From Lachnospiraceae bacterium (lineage in GTDB: Bacteria; Bacillota; Clostridia; Lachnospirales; Lachnospiraceae): a stretch of DNA of 64,000 bases. Below are positions 44,336-54,955 of the stretch, piece by piece; the stretch's first letter is position 1, and every line of letters starts with the position of its first letter. Below the pieces are notes generated by a model, which made no database searches, was not told the origin of the DNA, and saw only the letters and a list, made by a program, of their open reading frames with translations. Where the stretch lies: NCBI GenBank assembly GCA_902363825.1, contig CABJBK010000010.1:47364-111363 (forward strand), read 5' to 3'. A program made the translations under genes and the position numbers.

Positions 44336-47300
44336 GAAACTCCTCCTTTCTCATCTGCGCAAAGATCTCCTCATCGGAATCAAATTTTTTCAGATTGCGG
44401 TACGAAAATCCCGGCATTTTTTCATCAAATCCGCACACTCCATGGTATGGACAGAACGCGCAGGCTTCCTTTTTGTCCAGCCGGTATGGCGCCGCATCAA
44501 TGTTTCCCGCGAGAATGTCCGTACCGAGCTCCGCGATCTTATGATGCACAAACGCAGACAGTTCTCCAAACTCCTCCTGTCCCACCGCATGGGAACCTGC
44601 TTTTAAGGAACCGTCTTTTTTTCTTCCGACCGGCAGGACAACCGATGTCCCGGTAAGATCCCGGTCCATGGCATCGATCACTTCGGTCTTTGCGTTGACC
44701 AGTCCGTCCATCTTTAATTTTCCGAGGATCTCCTCAAAGATCTCCTCCTCCGATCGTTCCTCTGACACATCAATATACGGATCATCCATATGATAATAAA
44801 AGATCCCGCCCGGAAGCACCTTTTTGCCCGGATAACGTTTCTGTATCAGCTCCAGCCCCGCATTCAAATACACGACTAACTGCAGCTGAAGTCCGTGATA
44901 GATCGACAGAAGCTCAAACTGCGTGCTTCCTCCTGATTTGTAATCCACGATCTTTACATAGATATCATCCTCATTTTTCCAGAGATCCATCCGGTCAATC
45001 CTGCCCTTTAAGCGCATCTTTTCCTTCTCGCCAAGCGCGAAATTGACCGCGTCCAGATCCTCGGTAAACGAAAAGGAGACCTCATAATTTTCCGGCAGAA
45101 AGCTGCCTCGCTTGATCTGCTCAGTGATCGTTTTTACCGTACGGTTCAAAAGCGCATGCATCCGCTCTACCATATACGCATCCCTCGCGGTATCGTAAAG
45201 CGAGGTGTTTCGCATGGCTGCCACCGCGTCCTCAAGCGCCTGTCCTGCCATCCGCTCCATCTCTGCATCGGGAACGCTAAACCAGTCATACTCGCTTTTT
45301 TCCAGTGCTTTTGAATAGGTTTCCAGCGCCTGATGCAGTATATTTCCAAGATCCGGCGGCGTAAATTCACTGATCTTGCGTTCCGTAAGTCCCAGTCCGT
45401 AACTCAAAAAATGGGAAAACGCACAGGACGCAAAACGCTCCAGTCTGGTCACGCTGTTTGTAAGAACCGCTCCGTAAAGCGCACTTGCCGCGTCTTTGGT
45501 CAGCCGCTCGCTGGCATGACAGTAAAAGGCAGCGTCCAGCAGTTTTTCCACTCTTCCTGCCCACTTCTCCTTCGATGCATACCATGCGTAAAGTGCTTTC
45601 CACTCTTCCTCCATCGTGCCTTCCCGTACCCCGGAAAGCCCGTCCAGAAAGATCTTCAGACTGCTCTCCGGCGTCACGAGCCGCAGATCGGATGCATTTT
45701 TTATCTCCTCCACCGCAAGCTTGGGGAACAGCTTGCTGACCGTCCCAACCAGATAGGAACGCCGCTGTGCTTTCCCGTCCATATTGACCTTCGCATAGGT
45801 GATATACAGTTTTTCGGATGGTTTTGTCATATTCAGATACAGATAAAATTTCTGGATAAACGCCCGTTCTCTGGCTGTCGGCGCAAGTTCGATGTGCTCC
45901 GCGAACAGCCTTTCCCGCTCCAGCTCCGAAATGATTCCGCCGTGGTTATCCGCCTTCGGGATCACACCGTCATTGACTCCGACAAAAAACAGGACACGGA
46001 TATGCTCCAGTCTGGTTCTCTCAATATCTCCGATGACCACACGATCATACCCCGGAGGGATCACACCGACATTCGCCGCCTCAAATCCGGCATCCAGGAT
46101 CTCCCGGTACTCACGCACGGAAAGACGTTCCTCTCCCAGGAGATCTACCATCTTTTCCAACAGATCCATGACGATCCCGTAAATCTGCTCATACTCCTTC
46201 GCCGTTGCGGCATCCCCGTTTTCCTCAAATGTCTTTTTGTATGCAGTCATCTTCTGCGCGATCTCATGCGCCCGGATAAACTCATAAAGTGCCACGGTCT
46301 TTTGCCGCAGATCCGCTGCCGGATCCCGGAAAACCTGATATAACGGTTCGATGTCCGCAAAAAAGACCTCCCGCATGCCGTTTACTTCTTCTAAAACCGC
46401 TTCCTCCCAGTTTTTCGGCAGACGCACCCACTTTTTCTCCCAGCCGGCATGTCCACGCACTCCTGTCGCAAGCACATAATTTTCCAAAAGATCTACTTTT
46501 TCTGTCGCAAGCCCGGTCAGCGCCGTGCGGAAATAGCGGAAAACACTTTCATAGGAAAAATCCTGCTCTATGATCTCAAGCACCGCCCGGATAAACTCCG
46601 GAAACGGATGAAACAGGATGTTTTTCTTATTATCCATAAACACCGGTATCCCGTACTCCGCAAAGATCTGCGGCGCATAGTTTCCATAGGTCGCGTCATC
46701 CCCGGATACGATCGCGAAATCCCGGTAGCGGTAGTGTTCTTCCCGCACCAGACGTCTGATCTCTCCCGCCGCAAAACGCAGTTCCTCCCGTGCGTCATGC
46801 AGTGCGAAAACGCGGATGGCATCCTGCTCTTTCTCATAGGCTGTCTGTTTTCTGCGGAACAGATTCTGCTCCAAATGATAAAGCGCAGGCGCGTTTTTGT
46901 AGCGCTTACTTTCTCCGCCGCCCAAAACGACCGGCTCTTTGACACAGACACCGGTTTCCCTTGCGATCTCCATCAGGCTTCTTATCATCTTCCGGCTCAT
47001 GTAAAACAGATCCTGCATCTGCGGTTTCGCGTAAAAATCCTCCCGCTCATCCATGGAGACTGTCACAAGGACATCTTTGACCAGTGGAAATAACACCGTA
47101 AGCAGCTTGTTCTGATTCGGGGTAAAGCCAGTGAAACCGTCAAATACCAGCGTACTGCCACGTAAAAGAGCGGAATCATCCGCAAGCTCCGCCAGAAGAT
47201 CCAATATTTCCTCCGCTGTAATATAAGTGCCTTCCACATAATCCAGAAAGCCACGGTACATGGTAAGCACATCACGCATCTTATAGGAAAAAGAAGATGT

Positions 47301-47741
47301 CTTTCCTTCTCCGGTCAGTTCTTCCAACATTTCCGGGGTGACATTGTACTGCATGAACTCGGACAACAATGACTTTACCTCACTGATATAGCCCATCTTT
47401 TTTAAGTTGGCACCAAGTACCGGCAGCTCCTTCTTTTTTTCTCCCGCGACTTTCCGTAAGACCAGATTTTTTCCGGTCTCCTCAAGCACGACAAAATCTG
47501 TTTTTCCAAGTTCGTCAAACACACGAAACGCCAGACGGTTAAAACTGAGGACATCGATATTCATGATCGCATGCTTCGGATGCAGACTGACCAATTCCTT
47601 TTGTGTCTGCATGGTAAACTGCTCCGGAACCAGGATCAGGTAATTTTCCATCGGATGCGCCATGGACTCCTCGATCACTTTCTGATACAGGAAAGACGAT
47701 TTTCCGCTTCCCGAATTTCCAAAAATAAACTGTAACGACAT
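44295..47741 (-). CDS. addB: ATP-dependent helicase/nuclease subunit B
   Basis: 1148 residues. Walker A FIFGNSGSGKSSFL at the N terminus; an inactivated helicase-like body that in B. subtilis reads Chi; a C-terminal RecB-type nuclease with RIDRMDLW and IVDYKSGG. Fe-S staple cysteines: one in RFASCAFSHFLSYG and three in EACAFCPYHGVCGF (C-x2-C-x5-C). First of the addBA pair; starts 15 bases after the SGNH gene. Confidence 0.96.
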   Translation of the reverse strand: MSLQFIFGNSGSGKSSFLYQKVIEESMAHPMENYLILVPEQFTMQTQKELVSLHPKHAIMNIDVLSFNRLAFRVFDELGKTDFVVLEETGKNLVLRKVAGEKKKELPVLGANLKKMGYISEVKSLLSEFMQYNVTPEMLEELTGEGKTSSFSYKMRDVLTMYRGFLDYVEGTYITAEEILDLLAELADDSALLRGSTLVFDGFTGFTPNQNKLLTVLFPLVKDVLVTVSMDEREDFYAKPQMQDLFYMSRKMIRSLMEIARETGVCVKEPVVLGGGESKRYKNAPALYHLEQNLFRRKQTAYEKEQDAIRVFALHDAREELRFAAGEIRRLVREEHYRYRDFAIVSGDDATYGNYAPQIFAEYGIPVFMDNKKNILFHPFPEFIRAVLEIIEQDFSYESVFRYFRTALTGLATEKVDLLENYVLATGVRGHAGWEKKWVRLPKNWEEAVLEEVNGMREVFFADIEPLYQVFRDPAADLRQKTVALYEFIRAHEIAQKMTAYKKTFEENGDAATAKEYEQIYGIVMDLLEKMVDLLGEERLSVREYREILDAGFEAANVGVIPPGYDRVVIGDIERTRLEHIRVLFFVGVNDGVIPKADNHGGIISELERERLFAEHIELAPTARERAFIQKFYLYLNMTKPSEKLYITYAKVNMDGKAQRRSYLVGTVSKLFPKLAVEEIKNASDLRLVTPESSLKIFLDGLSGVREGTMEEEWKALYAWYASKEKWAGRVEKLLDAAFYCHASERLTKDAASALYGAVLTNSVTRLERFASCAFSHFLSYGLGLTERKISEFTPPDLGNILHQALETYSKALEKSEYDWFSVPDAEMERMAGQALEDAVAAMRNTSLYDTARDAYMVERMHALLNRTVKTITEQIKRGSFLPENYEVSFSFTEDLDAVNFALGEKEKMRLKGRIDRMDLWKNEDDIYVKIVDYKSGGSTQFELLSIYHGLQLQLVVYLNAGLELIQKRYPGKKVLPGGIFYYHMDDPYIDVSEERSEEEIFEEILGKLKMDGLVNAKTEVIDAMDRDLTGTSVVLPVGRKKDGSLKAGSHAVGQEEFGELSAFVHHKIAELGTDILAGNIDAAPYRLDKKEACAFCPYHGVCGFDEKMPGFSYRNLKKFDSDEEIFAQMRKEEFHGHDVDGEPEKGH

Positions 47742-47756
47742 ACTTTTCCTCTTTTT

Positions 47757-48578
47757 CTAATTCAGCCAGGTATCCACCGTCTGATCGATCCGGTCCGCGA
47801 TCACCTGCATCCCGCTGTTATTCGGATGCGCTGCCACGACCTCATTGTTGATCGCATGCAGTTCTCCGTCATCCCCAAGTACCTGTGTTCCCATGCCTGC
47901 CTGATACTGCGCACCGGTGCGCACATCATCCAGATTGATAAACGGGATCCCGTACTCTGCCGCCGCCTGCTGCTTGATGCTTTGCACCTCATCATTGTTC
48001 CACAGGATCTGTCCTAAAAATATGATCTTCGCGTCCGGTGCCTCTTTTTTCAGATAATCGATCAGATTGGTGTAATCTTTTACGGTCACCGGCGTATCTT
48101 CCGTAATGTTCTCGCCCAGCTGTACCGTGATCAGATCAAGATCTTCACTGAGCACATCATCCAGATCTTTCAGATAGCTGTCCCTGTCTCCTGCCTCGTT
48201 GGTCTCCCAGTCCTGAAAGCAGACCGACTGAAACTCCACATGATTTCTTTTTTCACTGAGATGCGCCGCCACCAGATGCACATAATCGTTCTCCGGCCGG
48301 TCCGCCGCCATGCCGTAATCACTCCACCAGATCTTGTTTCTCTCCTCCGGCTTTCCATCCCAGTGCGTGACCGAATTTCCGATCGCCAGATAATTGTATG
48401 GCGCAGAGTGCTGCAATTCGTTTTTCATGCCATCCTTTACCTCTGTCCCCGCCGTTTTCTGCGTGGACGATATTGTTCCTTTTCCATTGGTCTGACCGCC
48501 ATGCGCGCTTCCACATCCGGCGGTCAGTGCTATCATAATCGCAAACATTCCTGCCGCAAACATTCTCTTCTTTTTCAT
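47757..48578 (-). CDS. SGNH/GDSL-type hydrolase lipoprotein
   Basis: 273 residues. Lipoprotein signal (MFAAGMFAIMIALTAGCGS), then an SGNH hydrolase fold: block I reads YNYLAIGNSVTHWDG (GNS in place of the usual GDS; the Ser is kept), then TVQLGENITED, and the C-terminal AHPNNSGMQVIADRI, where His of the catalytic pair is present. It could remove acetyl or acyl groups from a surface glycan. Start at 48578 is preferred since GGGAGG lies 6-7 bases upstream. Followed by addB after 15 bases. Confidence 0.85.
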   Translation of the reverse strand: MKKKRMFAAGMFAIMIALTAGCGSAHGGQTNGKGTISSTQKTAGTEVKDGMKNELQHSAPYNYLAIGNSVTHWDGKPEERNKIWWSDYGMAADRPENDYVHLVAAHLSEKRNHVEFQSVCFQDWETNEAGDRDSYLKDLDDVLSEDLDLITVQLGENITEDTPVTVKDYTNLIDYLKKEAPDAKIIFLGQILWNNDEVQSIKQQAAAEYGIPFINLDDVRTGAQYQAGMGTQVLGDDGELHAINNEVVAAHPNNSGMQVIADRIDQTVDTWLN

Positions 48579-48619
48579 AATGCCTCCCTCATATCTGACA
48601 CATTTTTTCCGTCCTTTAT

Positions 48620-48648
48620 AATATAAGCGAAAAAGGATGTGCTGTCCA
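48620..48648 (-). promoter_or_regulatory. Promoter of SGNH-addB-addA
   Basis: Minus strand TGGACA (48643-48648), 17-base spacer, TATATT (48620-48625). The -35 lies inside the loop of the phoPR terminator hairpin. Confidence 0.65.
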
Positions 48649-48667
48649 TAAGCAGACTGCACATCCT
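48630..48667 (-). terminator. Terminator of the phosphate regulon block (after phoR)
   Basis: Stem AGGATGTGC / GCACATCCT with a 16-base loop, then T5 on the minus strand, 15 bases after the phoR stop codon. Confidence 0.85.
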
Positions 48668-48681
48668 CCAAAATTTCACAT

Positions 48682-50001
48682 TTATTTAAGAAACCGTACC
48701 CGGATCTGTGTTCCGGCATCTTTCTCGCTCTCAAGTTCCAGATTTGCGTGATGCTGTGCCACAATATGTTTTACGATCGCAAGCCCCAGTCCCGTTCCTC
48801 CGGTCAGCTTGGAACGGCTCCGGTCTACCCGGTAAAAGCGCTCAAAGATACGCTCCTGATGCTCTTTTGAGATTCCGATCCCGGTGTCCTTCACCGACAG
48901 AACGACTTCTGTGTCCGTCTCCTCCACCGAGACATCCACTCTTCCGCCCTTTTTATTGTAACGGATCGCGTTATCGCACAGATTGTATAACAACTCATTC
49001 ATCATTTCCCGGTTTGCGTTTACATACGCGCTCTTTCCGGACAGCTGCAATGTCACATCATGGTTTTCCGCGTTGACCTGAAGCATATCCACACACTTTT
49101 CTGCCATCGCATAGAGATCCAGCTGTTCATATACCACTTCCTGCGTAGATACGTCTAACTCGGATAAACGGATGATATCATTGATCAGCGTCAGAAGCCG
49201 GTTCGCGTTCTGGTGGATCTCGCCTGCAAAGCGGACAACATCCTCATCCGTTGCCATCCCGCTCTCGATCAGTTCGGAATACCCGGAGATCGATGTGAGC
49301 GGCGTTTTCAACTCATGCGATACATTCGCCGTAAACTCCTGCCGCATATCCGCGTTTTTCCGGATATCTTCGTGCTGCTTCTGAATTGTGGTGATGAACG
49401 GACGCAACTCTTTGTAGACCCGGATCGACTCAAGATGATCCATATCGTTTGCCATCTGTTCCACCGGTGCCACGATACTTTTGGTCAAAAGATGGGAAAA
49501 CAGTGCGCCCACCGCGAACAGTACGACCGCCAGACCAAGCAGTAATGGAAATGTAGACGACATAATGCTAAGCACATTATCCGATTCCTTTGCCACGCGC
49601 AGGACATTTCCATTATCCAGACGCACCGCATAGTAAAACATGCTGCGCTCCAATGTGCTGGATCTGCGGATCGTGCTTCCCTCTCCGCTCTCGATCGCCG
49701 CCTCGATCTCTGGACGTTTCTCGTGGTTATCCATGTCACTGGCGTTGGCATTGCTGTCGTACTCGACGCTTCCATCCTCCGCGATCACCGTCACGCGAAG
49801 CCCGTCTTCCTTTGCATTATAGGAAATATGATCCATGTCTGAAAAAGCACCCGTCTCAACCAACACCCTGGCATAGGTATGCAGATCCTCCATCACCTCG
49901 TCCTTCAACACCTCATAACTCACTAACGTTGAAATGACGAGCGTCAGAATGATGGCTGTGACCGACATGATCAAAAACTGCAGATTGATCTTCTTTTTCA
50001 T
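48682..50001 (-). CDS. phoR: Phosphate sensor histidine kinase PhoR-like
   Basis: 439 residues. Two transmembrane helices (about 11-30 and 150-172) around an extracytoplasmic domain, a short linker, HisKA with [19 protein letters not shown], and HATPase with [22 protein letters not shown] and [13 protein letters not shown]. It follows its response regulator by 4 bases and closes the phosphate block, which supports a PhoR role (context inference). No PAS domain was recognised. Confidence 0.88.
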   Translation of the reverse strand: MKKKINLQFLIMSVTAIILTLVISTLVSYEVLKDEVMEDLHTYARVLVETGAFSDMDHISYNAKEDGLRVTVIAEDGSVEYDSNANASDMDNHEKRPEIEAAIESGEGSTIRRSSTLERSMFYYAVRLDNGNVLRVAKESDNVLSIMSSTFPLLLGLAVVLFAVGALFSHLLTKSIVAPVEQMANDMDHLESIRVYKELRPFITTIQKQHEDIRKNADMRQEFTANVSHELKTPLTSISGYSELIESGMATDEDVVRFAGEIHQNANRLLTLINDIIRLSELDVSTQEVVYEQLDLYAMAEKCVDMLQVNAENHDVTLQLSGKSAYVNANREMMNELLYNLCDNAIRYNKKGGRVDVSVEETDTEVVLSVKDTGIGISKEHQERIFERFYRVDRSRSKLTGGTGLGLAIVKHIVAQHHANLELESEKDAGTQIRVRFLK

Positions 50002-50005
50002 GGCA

Positions 50006-50677
50006 CTACTCCAACCGGTATCCGACGTTGCGCACCGTCTTGATGCGGCTTCCGGATTCTCCGAGTTTCTGACGCAGGGTCTTTATGTGCATATCGAGTG
50101 TTCTGGACTCACCCTCGTAGTCCATTCCCCAGATATGAACCATGATCTCCTCACGCGGGATGACGATCCCGGCGTTTTGCATTAACATCTTTAAAAGTTC
50201 AAATTCCTTATAGGTCAGCTCACACGGCACATCATGTACATATACCATGCGCTTTTCATCATCGAGAAAAATATCTCCGATCGAAAGCAGTTTTTCCTCT
50301 GACATATGAAGACTCCGTCTGAGCAGCGCTTTGGTTCTTGAGATCAGCTCCATCACGCCAAACGGTTTGGTCAGATAATCATCGGCGCCGATATCGAGCC
50401 CCTTGACCTTGTCCATCTCAGAAGTTTTTGCGGTCACCATGATGATCGGCACCATGCGCGTCTCCGCTTTCTTTCTGAGTTTTTTCACAATTTCAAGCCC
50501 GTCCTCATCGGGAAGCATGATGTCCAACAAGACCAGATCCGGAACCTTGTCCCGTATCCTTGCGAAAAAATCCTTCGCACAGGCGAAATCTTCTATCGTA
50601 TACCCGGAATTTTTAAGCGCGAAGCTCTCTATCTCCCGGATGTTCACATCATCTTCCACAATATATATCAGTGCCAT
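50006..50677 (-). CDS. phoP: Phosphate response regulator PhoB/PhoP-like
   Basis: 223 residues. Receiver domain ([50 protein letters not shown]) and OmpR-type winged helix ([32 protein letters not shown]). Start at 50677 follows AAAGGAG; a start nine codons earlier lacks a site. Directly after the Na/Pi cotransporter gene and before phoR. Its likely targets are the TTACA repeats at 52516-52544 and 56885-56934. Confidence 0.92.
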   Translation of the reverse strand: MALIYIVEDDVNIREIESFALKNSGYTIEDFACAKDFFARIRDKVPDLVLLDIMLPDEDGLEIVKKLRKKAETRMVPIIMVTAKTSEMDKVKGLDIGADDYLTKPFGVMELISRTKALLRRSLHMSEEKLLSIGDIFLDDEKRMVYVHDVPCELTYKEFELLKMLMQNAGIVIPREEIMVHIWGMDYEGESRTLDMHIKTLRQKLGESGSRIKTVRNVGYRLE

Positions 50678-50687
50678 TTTTTCTCCT

Positions 50688-52454
50688 TTAATCGGGTAAT
50701 GCATACTTCTTTCGATATTGATTATACATTACGTCAAAATCTTCGTTGTCTTCCTGTTTTACCTGATCTAAATATTCGTGGGTGTCTAACACATCTTCGT
50801 TGATCTGGATCATATATACCGCAATATTGGAGCAGTGATCCGCAATTCGCTCTAAGTTCATCGCGATATCAGACAGACAGAAACCGAGCTCAATGGTACA
50901 TTTTTCTTTTCTGAGACGTTTCATATGACGTTTCTTTTCTTCCTTGTCGATATGATCGATCACTTCCTCAAGCGGCTCAACCATCTCTGCCTTCTTTAAA
51001 TCTTCCTCTTCAAATGCCTGATAGGACATTGCGATGATCTCCCGGACAGCATCGGTATAGATCTTTAATTCCTCTACCGCCTTCTTGGAGAACTTGCCCT
51101 CTTTTTTCTGCATCTGGCGTGCTACTTCGCAGAGATTCATCGCGTGATCTGAGATCCGCTCGAAATCCCCGATACTGTGAAGCAGCATGGCAACCGTCTG
51201 GGAATCTTCTCTGGAGATCTGTCCTCCGCTGATCTGCATCAGATAAGTTCCGATCTCATCCTCGTAATGATCGACCTTCTGCTCGTATCTTTCCACCTGA
51301 TCCGCTTTTTCCTCGTTAAAATCTGTCAGCAGATCCATTGCGGTAAACACCGCGCGTCTGGAAACTTCCGCCATATCCACAGCCGCATGTTTTGCCTGCT
51401 GAACCGCGAATGCCGGTTTTTCTAAGAAACGTACATCCAGTACATTTTCATCCTTCGCCGCAAGCGCAAGATCTTCTTCGCTGTCCGGCATGGTAAGACA
51501 TGCCAGTTTTACCAGTCCTTTACGGAACGGTAACAGCATTACGGTCGCCACGATGTTAAATACACTGTGGATAACGGCGATACCCGCCGCATTCGCGCTG
51601 TGACCTAAAAATGAAAAATGAACTACTGCATTGATGCTGTAAAATGCGATCATAAAAACAAGTGTTCCAATGATATTAAAATACAGATGTACCAGGGCGG
51701 CACGCTTTGCATTCTTCTTTGCTCCGATCGATGAGATCATCGCCGTTACACAGGTACCGATGTTCTGACCCATGATGATCGGAAGCGCTGTCGCAAAACT
51801 GACCGATCCGGTCGCGCAGAGTGCCTGTAAGATACCGACAGATGCCGATGAGCTCTGGATCACCGCGGTAAGGACCGTACCTGCGATCAAACCTAAGATT
51901 GGATTGGAGAACATGGTAAGGATGTTGGTAAACTCCGGCACATCCGCAAGCGGTTCTACCGCCCCGCTCATCATTTCCATACCAAACATAAGGATCGCGA
52001 ATCCAAGCATGATCGCGCCGATATCGTGCTTTTTCTCACTCTTTACAAACATGATCAGAATGACACCGATCAGTGCCAGTATCGGGGAAAAAGAGGTCGG
52101 CTTTAACAGCTGCATAAAGAAGTTGTCACTCTCTATCCCGGTAAGACTGAGCATCCAGGAGGTAACGGTCGTACCGATATTCGCTCCCATGATGACTCCG
52201 ACTGCCTGCTCCAATTTCATAATTCCGGAATTGACAAATCCGACGACCATAACTGTCGTTGCGGAGGACGACTGGATCACTGCCGTAACTCCACATCCGA
52301 GAAGTACCGCCTTGATGGGACTTGAGGTCAGTTTTTCCAGAATACGCTCCAGCTTTCCGCCGGAAACCTTTGCGAGACCGTCTCCCATTGCGTTCATTCC
52401 ATACAAAAATAGTGCTAATCCACCTAACATTGTCAAGATACTAAAAAAATCCAT
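50688..52454 (-). CDS. Na+/phosphate cotransporter with PhoU-like C-terminal domain
   Basis: 588 residues. Two Na_Pi_cotrans repeats, each with the QSSSA mark (GVTAVIQSSSATTVMVVGF and TAVIQSSSASVGILQAL), nine or so membrane helices in all, then a cytosolic PhoU-like helical region from about 340 (MLLHSIGDFERISDHAMNL, LSDIAMNLERIADHCSN). Imports phosphate with Na+ or exports it, depending on gradients. It lies between phoU and phoP and has its own promoter with TTACA repeats. Confidence 0.93.
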   Translation of the reverse strand: MDFFSILTMLGGLALFLYGMNAMGDGLAKVSGGKLERILEKLTSSPIKAVLLGCGVTAVIQSSSATTVMVVGFVNSGIMKLEQAVGVIMGANIGTTVTSWMLSLTGIESDNFFMQLLKPTSFSPILALIGVILIMFVKSEKKHDIGAIMLGFAILMFGMEMMSGAVEPLADVPEFTNILTMFSNPILGLIAGTVLTAVIQSSSASVGILQALCATGSVSFATALPIIMGQNIGTCVTAMISSIGAKKNAKRAALVHLYFNIIGTLVFMIAFYSINAVVHFSFLGHSANAAGIAVIHSVFNIVATVMLLPFRKGLVKLACLTMPDSEEDLALAAKDENVLDVRFLEKPAFAVQQAKHAAVDMAEVSRRAVFTAMDLLTDFNEEKADQVERYEQKVDHYEDEIGTYLMQISGGQISREDSQTVAMLLHSIGDFERISDHAMNLCEVARQMQKKEGKFSKKAVEELKIYTDAVREIIAMSYQAFEEEDLKKAEMVEPLEEVIDHIDKEEKKRHMKRLRKEKCTIELGFCLSDIAMNLERIADHCSNIAVYMIQINEDVLDTHEYLDQVKQEDNEDFDVMYNQYRKKYALPD

Positions 52455-52498
52455 ATTTTTCTCCTCGCATTTTCAACTTTTTTTGCGCCTATATTTCA

Positions 52499-52527
52499 AT
52501 AGTATTATCTGCGATTGTAAAATGCAA
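52499..52527 (-). promoter_or_regulatory. Promoter of Na/Pi cotransporter-phoP-phoR
   Basis: Minus strand TTGCAT (52522-52527), 17-base spacer, TACTAT (52499-52504). It overlaps the downstream TTTTACA repeat. Confidence 0.65.
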
Positions 52528-52544
52528 GTATTATTTATGTAAAA
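52516..52544 (-). promoter_or_regulatory. Putative Pho box upstream of the Na/Pi cotransporter
   Basis: Two TTTTACA repeats on the minus strand (52538-52544 and 52516-52522) exactly 22 bases apart, i.e. two 11-bp periods, one covering the -35 region. The same repeat occurs at pstS. Confidence 0.5.
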
Positions 52545-52600
52545 TCCTTGAAACTCCTTTTTCGATTTTTTCTGGTATCCTTACGCGAACCCGCCTGTTT

Positions 52601-53275
52601 TCAGGCTTTTTGTCCGTTTTTTTCCGTCTCATATGACTTGTGCTGTCCGGTGATGGAAAAGATTACCCACTCCGCGATGTTGGTCGCATGATCACCGATA
52701 CGCTCTAAATATTTTGCGATCATAAGAAAATCTGCCGCCTGCGCTCCATTGTTGGTATCCTGATGGATCAGATCGATCAGCTCATCTTTGATTTCCGCAA
52801 ACAGTTCATCCACACGGTCGTCCCTGCCGATCACCTCACCTGCCAGCACAATATCCTTATTTACGAACGCCTCAATGCTTTTTACCAGCATTACGGTCGC
52901 TTCTTTCGCCATCTCCTGCGTCCGTTCCAGTTCCTTGATATACTGCTGATCCGCAAGCTGGATCGTGATCTCCGAGATATCCGTCGCATGATCGCCGATC
53001 CGTTCCATATCCGTGATCATTTTCAGTGCCGCAGAGATCACACGCAGATCCCTTGCCACCGGCTGCTGCTGCAAAAGCAGCTTCAAACACAGATTCTCTA
53101 TGGTGCGCTCCTGGTTATCAATCTCGGTATCCATCGCGATCGTTTTTTGCGCCAGCTCCGCGTCCTGCTTTACCAGCGCGGTAACTGCCATCTCGATCGC
53201 CTTTTCGATCAGACTTCCCATTTCGATCAGTTCATCATTCAACTGTACCAGTTCCCGGTCAAATCGATTTCTCAT
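52601..53275 (-). CDS. phoU: Phosphate signalling protein PhoU
   Basis: 224 residues, two three-helix PhoU repeats with the acidic metal-binding motifs (ALKMITDMERIGDHATDISE and AKYLERIGDHATNIAEWV read in parts). PhoU links Pst transport to the PhoR kinase and restrains phosphate uptake. It follows pstB by 27 bases. Length is normal. Confidence 0.96.
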   Translation of the reverse strand: MRNRFDRELVQLNDELIEMGSLIEKAIEMAVTALVKQDAELAQKTIAMDTEIDNQERTIENLCLKLLLQQQPVARDLRVISAALKMITDMERIGDHATDISEITIQLADQQYIKELERTQEMAKEATVMLVKSIEAFVNKDIVLAGEVIGRDDRVDELFAEIKDELIDLIHQDTNNGAQAADFLMIAKYLERIGDHATNIAEWVIFSITGQHKSYETEKNGQKA

Positions 53276-53302
53276 AAAAATATAACTCCCTTCTTTGTTT
53301 TA

Positions 53303-54055
53303 TTATCCGAAACGTCCTGTAATATAATCTTCGGTACGTTTGTCCCTCGGCATCGAGAACAGTTTTTCTGTCTTATCCGCCTCGATGACCTCTCCCAGCA
53401 GGAAGAACACGGTATTGTCAGACACACGCGTTGCCTGCTGCATGTTATGTGTGACCATAACGATCGTATATTTTTCTTTCAGTTCCAGCACCAGATCCTC
53501 GATCTTTGATGTCGAGATCGGATCCAGCGCGGAAGTCGGCTCATCCATCAGAATGACTTCCGGTTCCACCGCGAGCGCCCGCGCAATGCAAAGCCTCTGC
53601 TGCTGTCCGCCGGAAAGTCCAAGCGCGCTCTTTTTTAACCGGTCTTTAAGTTCATCCCAGATTGCCGCCTGCTTTAACGACTTTTCCACAATGGCATCCA
53701 GCTTTACTTTGGAATGTATCCCATGGGTACGCGGTCCGTAAGCAATGTTATCATAGATGCTCATCGGAAACGGATTCGGGGACTGGAATACCATGCCGAC
53801 CCGCTTCCGCAGATGATTGACATCCATGTTTCCATAGATATCTTCCCCGTCTAAAAGGACATCTCCTGTGATCTTACATCCCTCCACCAGATCATTCATC
53901 CGATTCAACGATTTTAAAAATGTGGATTTTCCGCATCCGCTCGGTCCGATAAACGCTGTGATCTCATTCTTTGGAATGTCCATATTTACATCTTTTAACG
54001 CATGAAAACTTCCATAATATAAATTCAGATTTCTGACTGTAATTTTATTTTCCAT
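53303..54055 (-). CDS. pstB: Phosphate ABC transporter ATP-binding protein
   Basis: 250 residues. Walker [18 protein letters not shown], signature [18 protein letters not shown], Walker [16 protein letters not shown]-loop [10 protein letters not shown]. The length and the NRMNDLV segment after Walker A are typical of PstB. Partner of PstA and PstC. Confidence 0.97.
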   Translation of the reverse strand: MENKITVRNLNLYYGSFHALKDVNMDIPKNEITAFIGPSGCGKSTFLKSLNRMNDLVEGCKITGDVLLDGEDIYGNMDVNHLRKRVGMVFQSPNPFPMSIYDNIAYGPRTHGIHSKVKLDAIVEKSLKQAAIWDELKDRLKKSALGLSGGQQQRLCIARALAVEPEVILMDEPTSALDPISTSKIEDLVLELKEKYTIVMVTHNMQQATRVSDNTVFFLLGEVIEADKTEKLFSMPRDKRTEDYITGRFG

Positions 54056-54091
54056 ATATTTCTCCTGCTCTATTTTTTCTTCCGCTTTTCA

Positions 54092-54955
54092 TCAGCGCTT
54101 TTCCAGTTTTTTCGCAACCGCGCCGGAAAGCATGTTGATGATGATCACAAGGATCAGAAGTACGACTGCTGTCGCGTACGCTTCATTGGTGTTCAGTCCC
54201 TCTTTGGAAAGATTGTACATATGTACCGACAGGGTACGCACGGAAGAGAATACATTTTCCGGTACTTTCGCCACGGTACCGGCGGTATAGATGAGTGCCG
54301 CCGTCTCTCCCACGATACGACCGATCGCAAGGATCACGCCTGCAAGGATTCCGGGAACCGCAGACGGAAGCACGATCTTAAACACCGTACGCAGTTTTCC
54401 TGCTCCAAGTCCGAAGCTTGCCTCCCGGTATGAATCCGGCACCGCGAGCAGCGCCTCCTCGGTCGTACGCATGATCACCGGCAAAACCATGATTGCCAGC
54501 GTAAATGCTCCAGACAGAAGCGAATATCCCCATTTGCAGGCTCCAACGAAAAACAGCATACCAAACAATCCATATACGATGGACGGGATTCCGGTCAGTG
54601 TCTCCGCCGTCACACGGACGGTCCCTACGATCTTATTGCCTTTCTTCGCATACTCTACCAGATAGACCGCCGCGAAAATACCAAGCGGTGCCGCAATGAG
54701 CAGTGTAAGTCCGGTCATCAAGATCGTATTGATGATACTCGGCATCATGGATACGTTGTTTGAGTCATACGTCCATGCGAATAATGACGGGGTCAGATGC
54801 GGCACACCCTTGATCAGGATGTAGATCACCAGAAATCCAAGTACACATATCGTGCAGACTGCCGCGAGTATTGTGATAAGCCACAGTAAGAAGGAACCCG
54901 GATGATGCCGAAACGACCGGAGCTTTTCCATTGTTTTTTTCTTAAATTCTGCCAT
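54092..54955 (-). CDS. pstA: Phosphate ABC transporter permease PstA
   Basis: 287 residues, six membrane helices with the ABC permease EAA-like loop (SYREASFGLGAGKLRTVFKI) contacting PstB. Its ATG directly abuts the pstC stop codon (TAG then ATG), so they are translationally coupled. Confidence 0.96.
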   Translation of the reverse strand: MAEFKKKTMEKLRSFRHHPGSFLLWLITILAAVCTICVLGFLVIYILIKGVPHLTPSLFAWTYDSNNVSMMPSIINTILMTGLTLLIAAPLGIFAAVYLVEYAKKGNKIVGTVRVTAETLTGIPSIVYGLFGMLFFVGACKWGYSLLSGAFTLAIMVLPVIMRTTEEALLAVPDSYREASFGLGAGKLRTVFKIVLPSAVPGILAGVILAIGRIVGETAALIYTAGTVAKVPENVFSSVRTLSVHMYNLSKEGLNTNEAYATAVVLLILVIIINMLSGAVAKKLEKR

